Numbered from the stretch's first letter, positions 23,586 to 37,605 are shown. The stretch: 64,000 bases of DNA from Brienomyrus brachyistius (GCF_023856365.1 NC_064542.1:22105838-22169837); one strand, 5' to 3'. Program-made: numbers and translations. Notes: a model not told the origin generated them from the sequence alone.

Positions 23586-25564
23586 TTACTAAGCTCCCTA
23601 CGTGACATGGCGATGCACAGCGACTTCAAGTCAAACGGCGCGTTCCCTCCACTAAAGTAACGACCTCCATCTGCACACACTGATTGTGAGCGTGAGAATC
23701 AAGCTGGGGGGTGGGGGGCAATGGGGGAGGGGGTCGCTGTGCTCAGCTCATCTGGACAAGGAGCAGCTACATGTTTAACCAGGGGGCGCATCAGGAAACC
23801 CGTATTCCTATGTCCCACTGGATAAGTGCATGGACACAGCCCAGGGTGGGGGGGTGCATAAGGGGAGGTTCGAGGGTGCGGGCCATCCTGAGGTGAAAAT
23901 ATCGAGGTTTGTGGATGTTAAAGAAGGTCAACAGGCTGCAATCACACGGCAAATGTCTCATTAACACAGAAAGAGCAACAGAGAAACAGGTTAAGATGGC
24001 AGACAGGATGCCGGCTCTTCCGGGGCTGCAGAGATGCCAGGCTCAAGGCAAAATGCAGGAAGACAAAGGAAGACTGGGAATGCGAGGAAATCACTCACAA
24101 GCAAATCAAACACACCGCCGGTGGCACTAAGGTCAGACTGAAAGCAGAAACGGTTAACGCTGGGCTTTTTACACAAGGAATTTTACAAATGAAAACATCC
24201 CCCTTTGCATATTCATACATTTTCAGGTAGAGTGGGAGAATCCCGAAAATGTGTCTGCAAATGGAGACCCGTAGACGCGGATTCAAACGACGTGCTTCTC
24301 TCAGTCACCAAAAGGGGGCGCCATGCTGGGAGCGGCCGGACGCACTCTGCAGCGAACGACCTCGTGTCCCGCCGAGGTCCCCTTCATCCATGACCGCGAC
24401 CGTGTGCCCCAACCCCCCCCCCCCCCACCCGAGCACAGCGCCGTTAATTAGCAGCGGCAGTATGTTTCACATGCTGTCCAATTACTCTGAGGAATGCCTG
24501 GCGAGTTCCCCCCCTGCCCCACACACACACACACACACACCCTCATTATCTGTTACTAATTTAAATTTTGGCTATGACTCCGCATGGAATGATGTTAATA
24601 TAAGTGTTCCTGTCAGTCCAGGAGTAATTTGATTTAGGTCGCACTACAGTCTAATTAAATATACTATTTATGCACAGTGCGCGGCTGAATGCAGCGGTCC
24701 ATCTGTGTTTCATCATCATCTCAGAGTGGGGGAGGGAGAGGCAGGGGGCTGCAAGGGTGTGCAGGGGCTCGGGGACAGCCGGGACGGCTTCAAAACTCCC
24801 CAGGAAAATGATCCCGCGACAGAAGATACGAGCACGGGGAAACCGCAGACCTCACAAAACAAGGAAAGGTCTGGAAGCTGGGGCTGGCTGAGCTTCTGCG
24901 TCGGTTTTTTTACACGTGCAATTTATTTTCAGAACTTGTTTGGGGATTAGGGTTAGGCTGTTAATCGATTTATTGCGCGCCAGGGAGGTGGCCCCATGTC
25001 CTCGGGCAAACGTCGCATTTGAAGCCCGTGCAGTGTCACTGACGCATTTAAACCTTAACGTCTCCTAACGTCACATGGCTGAGATTTTAAGCCCGCAAAC
25101 CAAGGCGCCGCAAATAACCACACATGTCCCGGCTGTACCTCTGCAGACAGGTAAAACACGGTAAATACAGTACTCACATATCAGGCAGCTGAGCTGTATA
25201 ACACAGTCACAGAAACACTGACATATTTCAATGGGCTGTGACCCTATAATCGATAAACAGCTATGGAATAAGGACAGGTGATTGGTGGATGGATGGATGA
25301 ATGGATTTAAATTAAATCATATTTAAACTCCAAATTTCAAACCAGAAGATTCTAAATTTTACAGTGGCAAACACAAACACAACAATGAAACATCTGCCAA
25401 ACTGTCTGTACCAATAGTTACCAGAAAAAAATACTATATAGGTTAAGTTTTTAAACACCATTTAAATGGTAAAAATTTCATTATAAGCAAAATGTTCACC
25501 AGAATTTGCTATGGCATCGACCCCTAATAATTACTATGCATCTATCCATCTTTACTGTTAATTG

Positions 25565-25565
<1 letters not shown>

Positions 25566-25616
<51 letters not shown>

Positions 25617-25617
25617 T
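25566..25617. repeat. ATT microsatellite
   Basis: About 17 TTA/ATT units. A second tract, with one TTG interruption, lies at 25727-25781. Confidence 0.95.
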
Positions 25618-25726
25618 AGTCTAGGCATAACTCTCTCCCAGCATGCATTTGGGCATTGTTTTGCCACAAGCGACAGGATGGGGTGACATCACTTTTGTTG
25701 CAAATGAATAAGCGTATGTGGCTATA

Positions 25727-25750
25727 TTATTATTATTATTATTATTATTA

Positions 25751-25781
<31 letters not shown>
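25727..25781. repeat. ATT microsatellite, second tract
   Basis: About 18 ATT units with one interruption near 25752. Confidence 0.95.
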
Positions 25782-26454
25782 GACGGGAACAGCATTGTGG
25801 AGCCCTGACCCCTGGCTGTGAACCTGAAAGGGGGCCAGGCTTCCTGCGTGCCCAGCCGCCCATCAAAACAGCACTGCCTGCCCGCTGGTTTAATGAATGC
25901 AGATAGACACGACAAACGTAATTAGCATAATTAGATTTACACACAACTGCCGACGTTTATGGCATGTCGCTTGTTTCCCTTTCACGTCCGATGAAAGGCG
26001 ATTACTCAAGCGTTCCCTGACTGCACCATTCCTGGCGTTCCCAGACAAAGCGCAGGCCCACCCCCCCCCCCCATGTTGATTTCTTCCACACTTGTTGATA
26101 CTGCTCACAGATCATCAGCCACTTGTGAATCCCTCAACATTATCAATAAACACAATGAAGTACAACACCAGATATTTACAATATTTACAATAAACATAGG
26201 TGGAATGACAGAAAACTGGTCAAGAGCAATAATTGGTTCAGTCAACACAGTCAGACAGTTTAAAGTGTTTAACAGGAAGATGTCAAATGGAGGCCTTGGG
26301 AGGAAGACTCTGCACACATGAACCCCTGTTGAAAGTGGGTCAGTGCTGCTCCTGCAGTGATGTCTGTCCTTCCAGGCCACTGGGGGGTGGCAGTCCCAGG
26401 GTATGATGATTTGTTTACTGTCAGAAGAATCATTACAGACTCTCAGCACCATTA

Positions 26455-26710
26455 AATGGACTGCATTTATATAGGGCTTTTCTACTCTCACGAGTGCTCA
26501 AAACGCTTTACATTTCATGCCTCACATTCACCCATCCACACACACATTCATACACCGGTGGCGGAGGCTGCCGCGCAAGGTGCCAACCTGCTCACCGGGA
26601 GCAATTTGGGGTTCAGTGTCTTGTTCAAGAATACTTTGATTAAGTCAAGAGGAACGGGGGCTCGATCCTGCAACCCTCCGGTTACTGAACGATAGCACTG
26701 CCTCCTGCGC
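26455..26710 (-). mobile_element. SINE-like fish repeat, minus orientation
   Basis: Read on the minus strand it begins with a tRNA-like head (GGAGGCAGTGCTATCG, then a weak B box near GGATCGAGCC). It continues through CAAGACACTGAACCCC and CACCGGTGTATGAATGTGTG to a tail with CTATATAAATGCAGTCC. This composite pattern is familiar from repeats across fish genomes. Family assignment is not made. Confidence 0.65.
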
Positions 26711-26964
26711 CAGGAGGGGTTTCCCCTCGATATTCAGCAGGTGGGGGGATGTGTCACGTACACGCACACAGCAGCACTGCCACCTGAAAAACTGATGTGT
26801 AACCCCCAAGGATGCTATAACGGCCCCATGCCATTTTCTCATGCTGCCCTTATAACATCCTTTCTCACACACCCCCAGACCACAGATCAGAGGGTAGTAA
26901 ATATTTTACCAGAAAACATCTGAAAATGGTAGGCAGGGAGTTAGGCGGGTGCGACTGAGCCTTC

Positions 26965-27880
26965 ACATAGATTATGGTTACCAATCCTGATGGTTATCAC
27001 ATGCTATGGTTACCAATCCTGATGGTTATCACATGCTATGGTTACCAATCCTGATGGTTATCACATGCTATGGTTACCAATCCTGATGGTTATCACATGC
27101 TATGGTTACCAATCCTGATGGTTATCACATGCTATGGTTACCAATCCTGATGGTTATCACATGCTATGGTTACCAATCATGATGGTTATCACATGCTATG
27201 GTTATCAGTCCTGACAATTATCACAGGTTATGTTTACGAATCCTGATGGTTATCCCATGGTACAGCTATCAGCCCTGATGGTTATCACGCATTTCAGCTA
27301 TCAATCCAGATGGTTATCACACGTTACAGCTGTCAATCCTGATGGTCATCCCACATGATAGCTGTCAATCCCGATGGTGATCACACGTTACAGCTATTGA
27401 TCCCGATGGTGATCACACCGGTACTTGTGCCTGGTGCCATGGTATATTGCATCAGCAATAAAGGGTTTCCAATGACAATGACAATGACATGTTACAGCTA
27501 TCAATCCCGATGGTCATCCCACATGACAACCATCAATCCCGATGGTGATCACACGTTACAGCTATCAATCCCGATGGTGATCACATGTTACAGCTATCAA
27601 TCCTGATAGTTATTACACGTTACAGCTATCAATCCCGATGGTGATCACACGTTACAGCTATCAATCCTGATGGTTATCACACGTTACAGCTATCAATCCC
27701 AATGGTGATCACACGTTACAGCTATCAATCCTGATGGTTATCACACATTGCAGCTGTCAATCCCGATGGTCATCCCACATGACAGCTATCAATTCCGATG
27801 GTTATCGCACAATATAGCTATCAATCCTGATGGTTATCCCACATTACAGTTATCAATCCTGACAACGATAAGACATGACT
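26965..27880. repeat. 32-bp minisatellite, about 28 copies, homogeneous then diverged
   Basis: The first seven or so units (ATGGTTACCAATCCTGATGG then TTATCACATGCT) are nearly identical. From about 27190 units drift to CAGCTATCAATCCCGATGG then TGATCACACGTTA. The array is interrupted by unrelated sequence near 27420-27490. Confidence 0.92.
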
Positions 27881-30800
27881 ATGAGGCATCACAGGTAGCA
27901 CAGGTTACAGCCATAACAAATGTTGGATACCACACATTACAAGTATCACACATCACGGACAGCACTGGTTACAGCTGTCAAACAGCAGGTCTACCACACA
28001 TTAGGTTTATTCTATATCAGGTTATGGGCCCATTTATAAAACAGAAGGGATTCTCAGGCAGCTCCTCAAAGGGAGACTAAGCTTTTATTACACACTACCC
28101 ATTCCAAAAGTGAGAAATAGCCATCATTAGCATTTTCTTAGCCGCTTATGTTGGCATCTATGGTATCTGCACCATAAATGCAGTTACGTCTCACTGTACT
28201 AACACTGTACAGTTAAAACACCTGATATTGCGCCTCCACACTGCAGGTGCCCAGTGATCTGGGCAGACCAAATAATCGATCCCCTCTCACTTCATGTTCA
28301 GGGGGGCCAAATAATCGAATGGCAGATTTTAAGGGAAGAGGGCACACTGTTCCTCATCACCGGGTGAGAAGCCCCATTACACCTCCTGTGGGGATTCTGG
28401 AACATCTGTGATGTTCTAGAACAGGGCCCAGCCCCAGGGGTGCTGGAAAGGGGGGGGAAGTTAGGAGGATTCCTAAATAACCTGTTTGGGGCCGCTGTCC
28501 AGACTCCCCCCCCCCCCCCCCCCCAAATGTGCGTACTGTTTTTATAGACTTTACCTAACAATAAATTAGTCTGACATTAGTTTGGCATAATGTCTCTTTG
28601 ATGTCGCTTGTGAGCTACGTATTCTTTGACCTTGAAGGGTCACGGGCGAATTTCAGTAGAGTCTTTGCACCTCCGTAACGTGACGTGGCGAGACGGCAGT
28701 GTAGTACTCTGCCTAATTAGGATTAATCAGTCATCCAGTTATGTAACTGAGATTATTAACGACCGAGCTAAATAATAAAGCAGTCCATTCATCCTCGTTG
28801 AGATGAAATTGTCGCTTTTTATTAGTTCAAAAAACACTGATTGGTGAGTGGTGGGATTAGGCAGGTCTGGCTGCAGGCAGGGGCCAGTTAATTGTTTCTG
28901 CACCCCCCCCCCACAGTCATTTTGGGGCCCACACACACTCTCCCCAACAGGAAGCAGACTCCAGTCACATTAGCGGTGGCCCTCGCCCGCTCGCTCATGC
29001 ATTTACTTTAGCAGAACGACAAACAGGGTCTCAGTTATACTCATGCAATTGCCAATTATATCACTTTAACATAGTTTTGGGTGCAGTCCGGTATGGTTTG
29101 GTCTGGCTCCAGATCAAGGCCTGGGCTTTCAGCACAGTAATTCATGCATACATGTACATGTACGGTCCAACTCAGGAATGCCGAAATTTCCAACAAGGGA
29201 TGTCAGCATCATTAGATAAAGATTAACAAGATTATCAAGAACATCAAGATTATTTCTGAGAAACTATTAGTTGTAATGTCTATATTAGAAAAGTGCTTAG
29301 TTTCCTACAAAAATGTTATTGCTTCAAAGGCATTTGAAATAGCAGTTACTTTGGAAACGTATATTAACCTACGGACCTATGAGAAATGCAGTGATTTGAG
29401 CTGTTCAAGCGGTGATTCCCATTTAGTTGCATCAGTTACTAATAGAAAAAACAAATAGGAGGTTACATTTTTGATAGTCGTGTCAAATTGGAGCTACAAT
29501 GGAGATTTGAGACTTGACTCGGAATCTAAGTCAGAGATTCGAGTCCTTACTTGGACTCTAATTTTGTGACTCATGAACATCTCTGTCAGCCATCGTCGCC
29601 CTCCTCCACAATGAAGATGTGCCACGCTTTTATGAAGACCGTCTCACCGAGGTTCCAGAGCGGCTGCCAGGTCGCGGTGATGCACGCTCATGCCTCTGCC
29701 GTAAAGCACGGCGCTGTTAAATCTCGCGGTGATGAATGGGCCGCTGTGTCACCCCCGACCAGGGACAGGCAAGCTCCACTGGCCCGGCTGAATCCTGCCA
29801 GGAGCTGCAGTTTGACCTCATTACTGCCGGAAATGAAGACAACGGCCCACATCTCCTAACCTAAAAGGAGACACACTGTAACTTTGGCGACCCAGAGCGC
29901 CTCCCGGTGACAGGATCCAGCCAGCGGCTGCGTCACACCGGAACTGACACACTTTGAGGGTCGGATGAGAGCTGGGATACAGGCCAAAAGGACGGCAGGG
30001 GAATAGAGTGGTGAAAGGGCATTGAACCAACAACGATCCGGGGGGGGCTTGCATTTGCCTGTCAGTCAGGTCTCTGCCTGACCCCCTCCCCACTGGAAGT
30101 TGCTCTGGCCTGTGGTTTCGCCTGACCTCCTCGGGGTGGGCTGCTCATTTGCATATTTAATCAGCGCAAGCAGCCAATGGGCGTTCACGGGGGTAGAGCA
30201 CAGAGTCAGTTATTATTCTGAGTATCGGTTACGGGGGAAATGACACTAACGTTACACTACACAGGACACTATCTGTGCGAAGGCAGATAAGTATTTGATT
30301 TAACATCCAATTAAAAGGCGTCATTGAAAAATTACTTCAAATAAGGCTTTTATTTTCTTTAATCAGTCCTCGATTCAAGTCCTCCTCGGCCGCACTCAAC
30401 CACAAATCGGGGAACTCATGAATTTTGATTAAAAAATCTAAGCCCATTTCTAACCAAAGCAGATTTTTTTGTTACAGCGTTTGATAGAAATTTAATAAAT
30501 CTATGAGCCCCTGCCAGCTCCATTTATCATCCCTTTTCCACAAGACTGGGCCATTATGTCCGGGCCGTAAATTATGAGGGAGCCAGCTAACCACAACTGC
30601 AAGGAACGATATTGAAGAAGAGCTATAATCACCGGCACTGAACCGTATAATTGCAATAGAATACAGCTAGCGGGACATTAGCCCCGTTTCCAGGATGCAA
30701 CCCCCCCTCACTTCCGTTTGGTTAAGGTACGGTCATGGCCCAGGCCAGGCTGCAGATGGCCGCCCTGGGTGGGGGAGATTAGCCCCCGTCCGGCTGCTCT

Positions 30801-30889
30801 TGACCACAGTACCGTCATGACTTCCGGCTGTATGGGGTCCATAGTCAGTGAGCTGGGCTTGTCATAGGATTATGTGTGGCAACCATTTG

Positions 30890-31072
30890 CACACACAGAA
30901 ACAGACAGACAGACAGATATACAGATACAAACAGACAGACAGACAGACAGACACAAGCACACACAGGTACACAAACAGACAGATAGACGGACTGACAGAC
31001 AGACACAGACAGACACAGACATACACAGGTACACAGACAGACAGACACAGATACAAATACAGACAGATATAC
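30890..31072. repeat. CAGA/CACA tetranucleotide-rich tract
   Basis: Imperfect (CAGA)n mixed with CACA and GATA-type units. Confidence 0.85.
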
Positions 31073-32019
31073 ATTTTGGGTTCTCGGTTTACTTCCTGTT
31101 GATCTATAGCTGTCTCCCCCCCCCATGGCTGGCCATGCTGACGGCTGTCTAATACCCCAGACGGCCCTGCACTGGTGCCAGGGGGCAGTGCCAGCCCCTC
31201 CTGCCCGTTTGTGCCGTTGAAATTGGCAGTGCCAGGTCGGCGAGGCACATTTGCACATGCATGCAGATGTTCACAGGTGTCCCTACACCCGTGAAAATCC
31301 TTAACATAACACACGTGTACAGGCACACGCACCCGGGCACAGAACAGTACCGTCCCACAGCTCCTCTCCCTTATTCCCCTTTTTCTGGAAACAGAAAAGA
31401 TGTTCCCGGTTCATCGCAGAGATGATTGCAGAGATTGCCGGTTTATACCGGTTAGCGCTTCCCAGCGAGAGACACAGTGGATCAGTGACTCTGCCACTGC
31501 TCTCCGGTCTCTTACTGCACTGAAGGAAATTTACCTTGAAGTCAGTTTCTAAATTCGCTGCGATACGCTGCACTGCACTGCTGCATGAGCACCACCGTAT
31601 GCCCAACACACACAGAAACACACATGCAGACATATGTCCGCACACACACGCACGAACACACACACACATACACACACCGTGCTGATTATGTTGTAGTGTG
31701 CTAGGGAATACCATTCACAAGAACCATGAAACAAATTGGTTTTCCCAACCTTTACTGGTGTAATGGTCAGTGACTGCGATATAAATCAAAACCTAATTAT
31801 GGCTTTAGTCTGATTTTACCATTTGCATAAGTGTCCATAAGAGTGGAGGATTATGTCTTACAGCACACTGTAAGCGATAAGCTAGCCGGTACACAACACT
31901 CCCCCCTTCTGAAAGGGCCACCATAGGCTCCATCAGCCAGAGACAACTGCAGGGGCCCCAACCGCTCATTCCTAACAGGGTGGAGAAGGAAGGACAGGAG
32001 AGGACAGCTAAGGACTTAT

Positions 32020-32620
32020 GCGACATAGACTCAGAGACAAGACTTACCCAACACACACTCAGAGACAGGACTTACCCAACACACACTCAGAGACAGGACT
32101 TACCCAACACACACTCAGAGACAGGACTTACCCAACACACACTCAGAGACAAGACTTACCCAACACACACTCAGAGACAAGACTTACCCAACACACACTC
32201 AGAGACAGGACTTACCCAACACACACTCAGAGACAGGACTTACCCAACACACACTCAGAGACAAGACTTACCCAACACACACTCAGAGACAGGACTTACC
32301 CAACACACACTCAGAGACAGGACTTACCCAACACACACTCAGAGACAAGACTTACCCAACACACACTCAGAGACAGGACTTACCCAACACACACTCAGAG
32401 ACAGGACTTACCCAACACACACTCAGAGACAGGACTTACCCAACACACACTCAGAGACAGGACTTACCCAACACACACTCAGAGACAAGACTTACCCAAC
32501 ACACACTCAGAGACAAGACTTACCCAATACACACTCAGAGACAGGACTTACGCAACACACACTCAGATATAGGACTTACCCAACACACATTCAGACACAG
32601 ACCTTACCCAACACACACTC
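32020..32620. repeat. 28-bp minisatellite, about 21 copies, very homogeneous
   Basis: The unit is ACCCAACACACACTCAGAGA followed by CAGGACTT or CAAGACTT. The only common variation is GG/AG. Units decay after about 32520. Confidence 0.93.
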
Positions 32621-33177
32621 AAGAGGCAGTACCCAACAGACACATGGTATTTTGCTACCAACATGCTGATGGCAGTTGGTGACACTATTTATGAACACCA
32701 TTAATTGCTGGTGAATTGGCCCATAAATCGCCCCCCATGCCCCCATGCCCTCCCAATTACCCTGAGTTTGCCATAAATCACATATTCCTGTTTCACCAGG
32801 GTCTGGCAGCACTGCAGTAAACATCACTGTCACCATCCACTGTAATTATGTGGAATTCTGCTCCAGGAGAAAAACTGTTATAATCATTTATTCATATTTA
32901 TTCATATCATTACTCTGTATAGCCGACGGTTTCATCCAAAGCTGCTTACAATTACACCCATGTACAAAGTTGGATTATTTTAATTCAATTTTATGCTATT
33001 CATTCAGTTAATCAGTAGAAGTAGTTGAGTTAAAAAATATGACAGCATCGTGATTAGACTTAGTCAGATGCATGTGGACACAAAGAGCTCAAAGGAAAAA
33101 GAGAGGGAATGTGTACACCCCCAAAAATATACGTCAAATGGCAGAAAGGTGAATGCCCCCCCCCAAAAAAAAATGGA

Positions 33178-34200
33178 GGGCAGGAAGGTGAGTGCAAAGC
33201 TACATGACTGAATAATAATGTCAAAGGGCAGGAAGGTGAGTGCAAAGCTACATGACTGAATAATAATGTCAAAGGGCAGGAAGGTGAGTGCAAAGCTACA
33301 TGACTGAATAATTATGTCAAAGGGCAGGAAGGTGAATGCAAAGCTACATGACTGAATAATTATGTCAAAGGGCAGGAAGGTGAGTGCAAAGCTACATGAC
33401 TGAATAATAATGTCAAAGGGCAGGAAGGTGAGTGCAAAGCTACATGACTGAATAATAATGTCAAAGGGCAGGAAGGTGAGTGCAAAGCTACATGCCTGAA
33501 TAATTATGTCAAAGGGCAGGAAGGTGAGTGCAAAGCTACATGACTGAATAATAATGTCAAAGGGCAGGAAGGTGAGTGCAAAGCTACATGACTGAATAAT
33601 TATGTCAAAGGGCAGGAAGGTGAATGCAAAGCTACATGACTGAATAATTATGTCAAAGGGCAGGAAGGTGAGTGCAAAGCTACATGACTGAATAATAATG
33701 TCAAAGGGCAGGAAGGTGAGTGCAAAGCTACATGACTGAATAATTATGTCAAAGGGCAGGAAGGTGAGTGCAAAGCTACATGACTGAATAATAATGTCAA
33801 AGGGCAGGAAGGTGAGTGCAAAGCTACATGACTGAATAATTATGTCAAAGGGCAGGAAGGTGAGTGCAAAGCTACATGACTGAATAATTATGTCAAAGGG
33901 CAGGAAGGTGAGTGCAAAGCTACATGACTGAATAATAATGTCAAAGGGCAGGAAAGTGAGTGCAAAGCTACATGCCTGAATAATTATGTCAAAGGGCAGG
34001 AAGGTGAGTGCAAAGCTACATGACTGAATAATTATGTCAAAGGGCAGGAAGGTGAGTGCAAAGCTACATGACTGAATAATTATGTCAAAGGGCAGGAAGG
34101 TGAGTGCAAAGCTACATGCCTGAATAATTATGTCAAAGGGCAGGAAGGTGAGTGCAAAGCTACATGACTGAATATATATGCCAAAGGGCAGGAAGGTGAG
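33178..34200. repeat. 48-bp minisatellite, about 21 copies
   Basis: The unit joins GGGCAGGAAGGTGAGTGC, AAAGCTACATGACTGAATAA and TTATGTCAAA. Main variants are TTATG/TAATG, GACTG/GCCTG and GTGAG/GTGAA. The 48-bp length is constant. Confidence 0.94.
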
Positions 34201-35802
34201 CAGCAGAGCACGAAGCGGACGTTACCTGATATATATGTCAAAGGGCGGGGGAAGTGGGAGCAGCTGCTGCTTGTTTCAGTGTATGGGCTCCATACTGGCT
34301 GCTGTTCAATACCAGGCCAAGCAATCGTGTCTGGCAGCCACCAGCGCCATCTGGAGCTGCCGGAGTCCTCAGACCGCAGAAACCCCTTCCCATCACCAGA
34401 CAATGCGTTCCCATTGCCAAGGCAGAACCAGCCAGTGTCCAAGCTGGGCCTGCGAAGGCGACTGGCGCTTACTGACCCTCTGGTGCAGACGGGCTTGGTG
34501 TTGGCGGGCGGCCTGTCGGGCCTCATCCAGGACCCTGCTTCCTGGCTAGATCACTGTGCCCTTGTCGGCCTGGACACCTTAGCAACAACTTCAAGTGAAA
34601 CAGTGGCAGGTGCCGGATATGCCAGCCGTGGTCCCGGACTTGAACCAGGACGACAGAAAGAGGGCCCTTCTCCCTTTAAATCACTGAGGCGAATCCCCCC
34701 CTGGCACGCTCAAGCGACCCCCCTATCGCAGCACACCTCAAAGGACAAGGGGTGCCTTTTCGCGAAGCATTGCTGGCAGCTCCGCCTCCCACAAGCTGCG
34801 CCCCCCGGCCTGTTGCCCCCACCACCCTTTTACCTGTTGCTTAATCGCCCTCAGTGAGCTGAGTCCCCCAGGTATTGACATGACTGTCCCTCCCACTGTG
34901 CAATATCAAAGGCGATCCCATGATTTGACGAAGGCAGTCTGGGAGCTATCTGATCTCCTGATGCAGGGAGATACTTATCCCCCCACCCCCAGCATGATGG
35001 CTGTCATTCTTTACCAATAACAAGTGCATAGCCTGAGTGTCCCGGAAATGAAGCTCTTAGCCGCAGTCTTATTCCGTTTCACCCATCACACGACGGACGT
35101 TATGGCAATAACAACTTCCCCATTCCCCTACATTCTGAGGGGCGGGGGGTTGTAAGGTAACCTGAGGGGGGGGGGGGGGTCACACTATGGACACATGTCG
35201 GACTCCTTGTCTGCTGTCTGTTCGGTGGCGGTCTTTACCACTATTCAAACCATGCATTTGCGCGAGGCCTCCCGTTGGCCACAAACAGTCACTACACTGG
35301 GGCCCCAAAGTAGCTTTATAAGTGGGGCCCCAGAAACCACAAACTGGCCCCCGCATGCACCCGAGTCTGAACATCAGCTGGGTGTGAAGCCTCTGGTCAA
35401 CTGCTTATCCCTGAGCTACCCTGACCCTGCTGGACAAGCTGCCTTCCTTATCCCATGTTCGCATCTAAAAGGAGTGAGGACTGATATCTGTGGAGGGGTC
35501 TGATGTCAGGTCCTGTTCTTTTTGCTTCTCTAAAGTTTGCTTGGAGTGCACCGGGGCAGGCAGTTTGATCCCTGCCCAGTAATCCTATTCCTACCCCTCC
35601 CCTCACTGGTGCAACAGGAACCTGCAGCTCTGTCAGTTTCCAGCAGTAGGTATGACCATTCTCCTCTAATCATACCTCCCATTCACCACGGACTTGTCCC
35701 ATCCCTCTTCAACCATCAGCACAGCCATCTGGGGTTTTTTGTGGGACCCATGCTACAACATCTTCCAGAATGTGTTTAATGCATTTTTTGTTTTATTTCT
35801 GG

Positions 35803-36610
35803 GCATGCTCAGAGGGGCTCTCACTCGATCTGGGCATGCTCAGAGGGGTTCTCACTCGATCTGGGCATGCTCAGAGGGGCTCTCACTCGATCTGGGCGTG
35901 CTCAGAGGAGCTCTCCCTCATTCTGGGTATGCTCAGAGGAGCTCTCTCTCAATCTAAGCACACTCTGACGAGCTCTTAATCTGGGCATGCTCAGAGGAGC
36001 TCTCCCTTGATCTGGGCATGCTCAGAGGAGCTCTCCCTCATTCTGGGTATGCTCAGAGGAGCTCTCCCTCAATCTGGGCATGCTCAGAGGAGCTCTCCCT
36101 CGATCTGGGCATGCTCAGAGGAGCTCTCCCTCATTCTGGGCATGCTCAGAGGAGTTCTCTCTCAATCTAAGCACACTCTGAGGAGCTCTCAATCTGGGCA
36201 TGCTCAGAGGAGATCTCCCTCGATCTGGGCATGCTCAGAGGAGGTCTCTCTCAGTCTAAGCATACTCTGAGGAGCTTTCAATCTGAGCATGCTCAGAGGA
36301 GCTCTCTCGATCTGGGCATGCTCAGAGGAGCTCTCTCGATCTGGGCATGCTCAGAGGAGCTCCCTCGATCTGGTGACGCTCAGAGGTGCTCTCTCTTGAT
36401 CTGGGCACACATAAAGGAACTCACTTTCGATCTGGGCAAGCTGAGAGGAGCTCTCTCTCGACCTCGGCACACTCGGAGGATTTCTCTCTCAATTTGGCTA
36501 TGCTCTCTGTGGAGCTCTCTGTATCTGGACATGCGAAGAGGAGTTTGCTCTATCTGGGCACGCTCATTCAAACTCTTTCTCTATCTAGGCACGCTCAGAA
36601 GCGCTTTGGG
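35803..36610. repeat. 31-bp minisatellite, about 26 copies
   Basis: Units contain TCTGGGCATGCTCAGAGGAG followed by CTCTCCCTCGA. Some copies lose 2-5 bp in the CTC block. Divergence increases after about 36360. Confidence 0.9.
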
Positions 36611-37439
36611 GCAAGGACGCCGACTGTACACATCCATGGCGGAGCCAGAGGACATTGTAAATCCTCTGCCATTAATTAGGATGATTAACTGGCAAACAAT
36701 CATTGGTTAATGCAAACGGAAGCTTCAAATAACTCATCCTTTGCCAAGGAAAAAGAAAAAAAATTGTATAATCTTGAAACAATTTATCTTGCAGAGCAAA
36801 CACTCGCTTGGTGTTTTGATTAGCTAATGCAATTTACGTGTGAGTCTTAATGTGGGTAACCCTATCTCGGCCTGCCTCACACACAGGCGCACACACTCTG
36901 TGGGGGGGGGGGGGTGGCAGGGTAGGTCACATTAGCATACAGATCAGCAGAGTGGGCTAATGAATAACTGCCGTGTCTTATCTACGGCCCCCCAAGACTC
37001 AGGGCGCGGATAAGCTCTTGACAGAGTTTGGCAGTTGAGTGTGTGTGTCTGTGTGTGTTTATGTGGGGGGGGTTGGGGCACTGGAGGGCATCGAGGTGTA
37101 GTTACACCAAAAGAACCAAAGGGGTCGCTGCTCATTCATGCAAACTGCCCCAGGAGGCTGACCAAGCATTTTCCCACAATCGGAGCTGCTGCAGTAGATA
37201 GTATCCCTCGAGGGAACAGTTCTGCGCGAGTTCGTTTTGATATAGCATCCCCCCCGTATGCAGCCACAGCATTCGTGGGTGGGAAACTGGCAGGGACAGG
37301 ACAAAGAACCCCCTCGCAATCACGAGTTAGAAGGATGAGGGGAATGTCTTGAGTCATGAGTATTGCCGAGTAAAACAGGTTGTACTTTCTTGCCATGAAT
37401 TCCTAAGAGACAGTATTCTGTTCCAGTCCTACAAAACTG

Positions 37440-37605
37440 ACCGGCACAACTACAACTGAGCAGCTAATTCATTGCATTTTAGTCCTTTAGCAGACACTTT
37501 CAGCCCAGTGACGTGACTTTTCCTGAGATTAGAACTGGTGACCTAGCGATCACAAGCACAGCAGGCTAACCTGCTGAGCCACACACCATCCCCATTGGTC
37601 CAGCA
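37440..37605 (-). mobile_element. Decayed tRNA-derived SINE fragment
   Basis: On the minus strand it shows GTGTGGCTCAGCAGGTTAG, GATCGCTAGGTCACCAG-TTCTAATC and a tail AAGTGTCTGCTAAAGGACT. This is the same tail type as the other SINE fragments. Confidence 0.55.

Noticed and set aside
31980..32669. 229-codon repetitive frame
   Set aside because: Translation of the 28-bp minisatellite only.
34279..34857. 192-codon plus-strand frame
   Set aside because: Low-complexity Pro/Leu/Ser content, no recognisable domain and no splice support.
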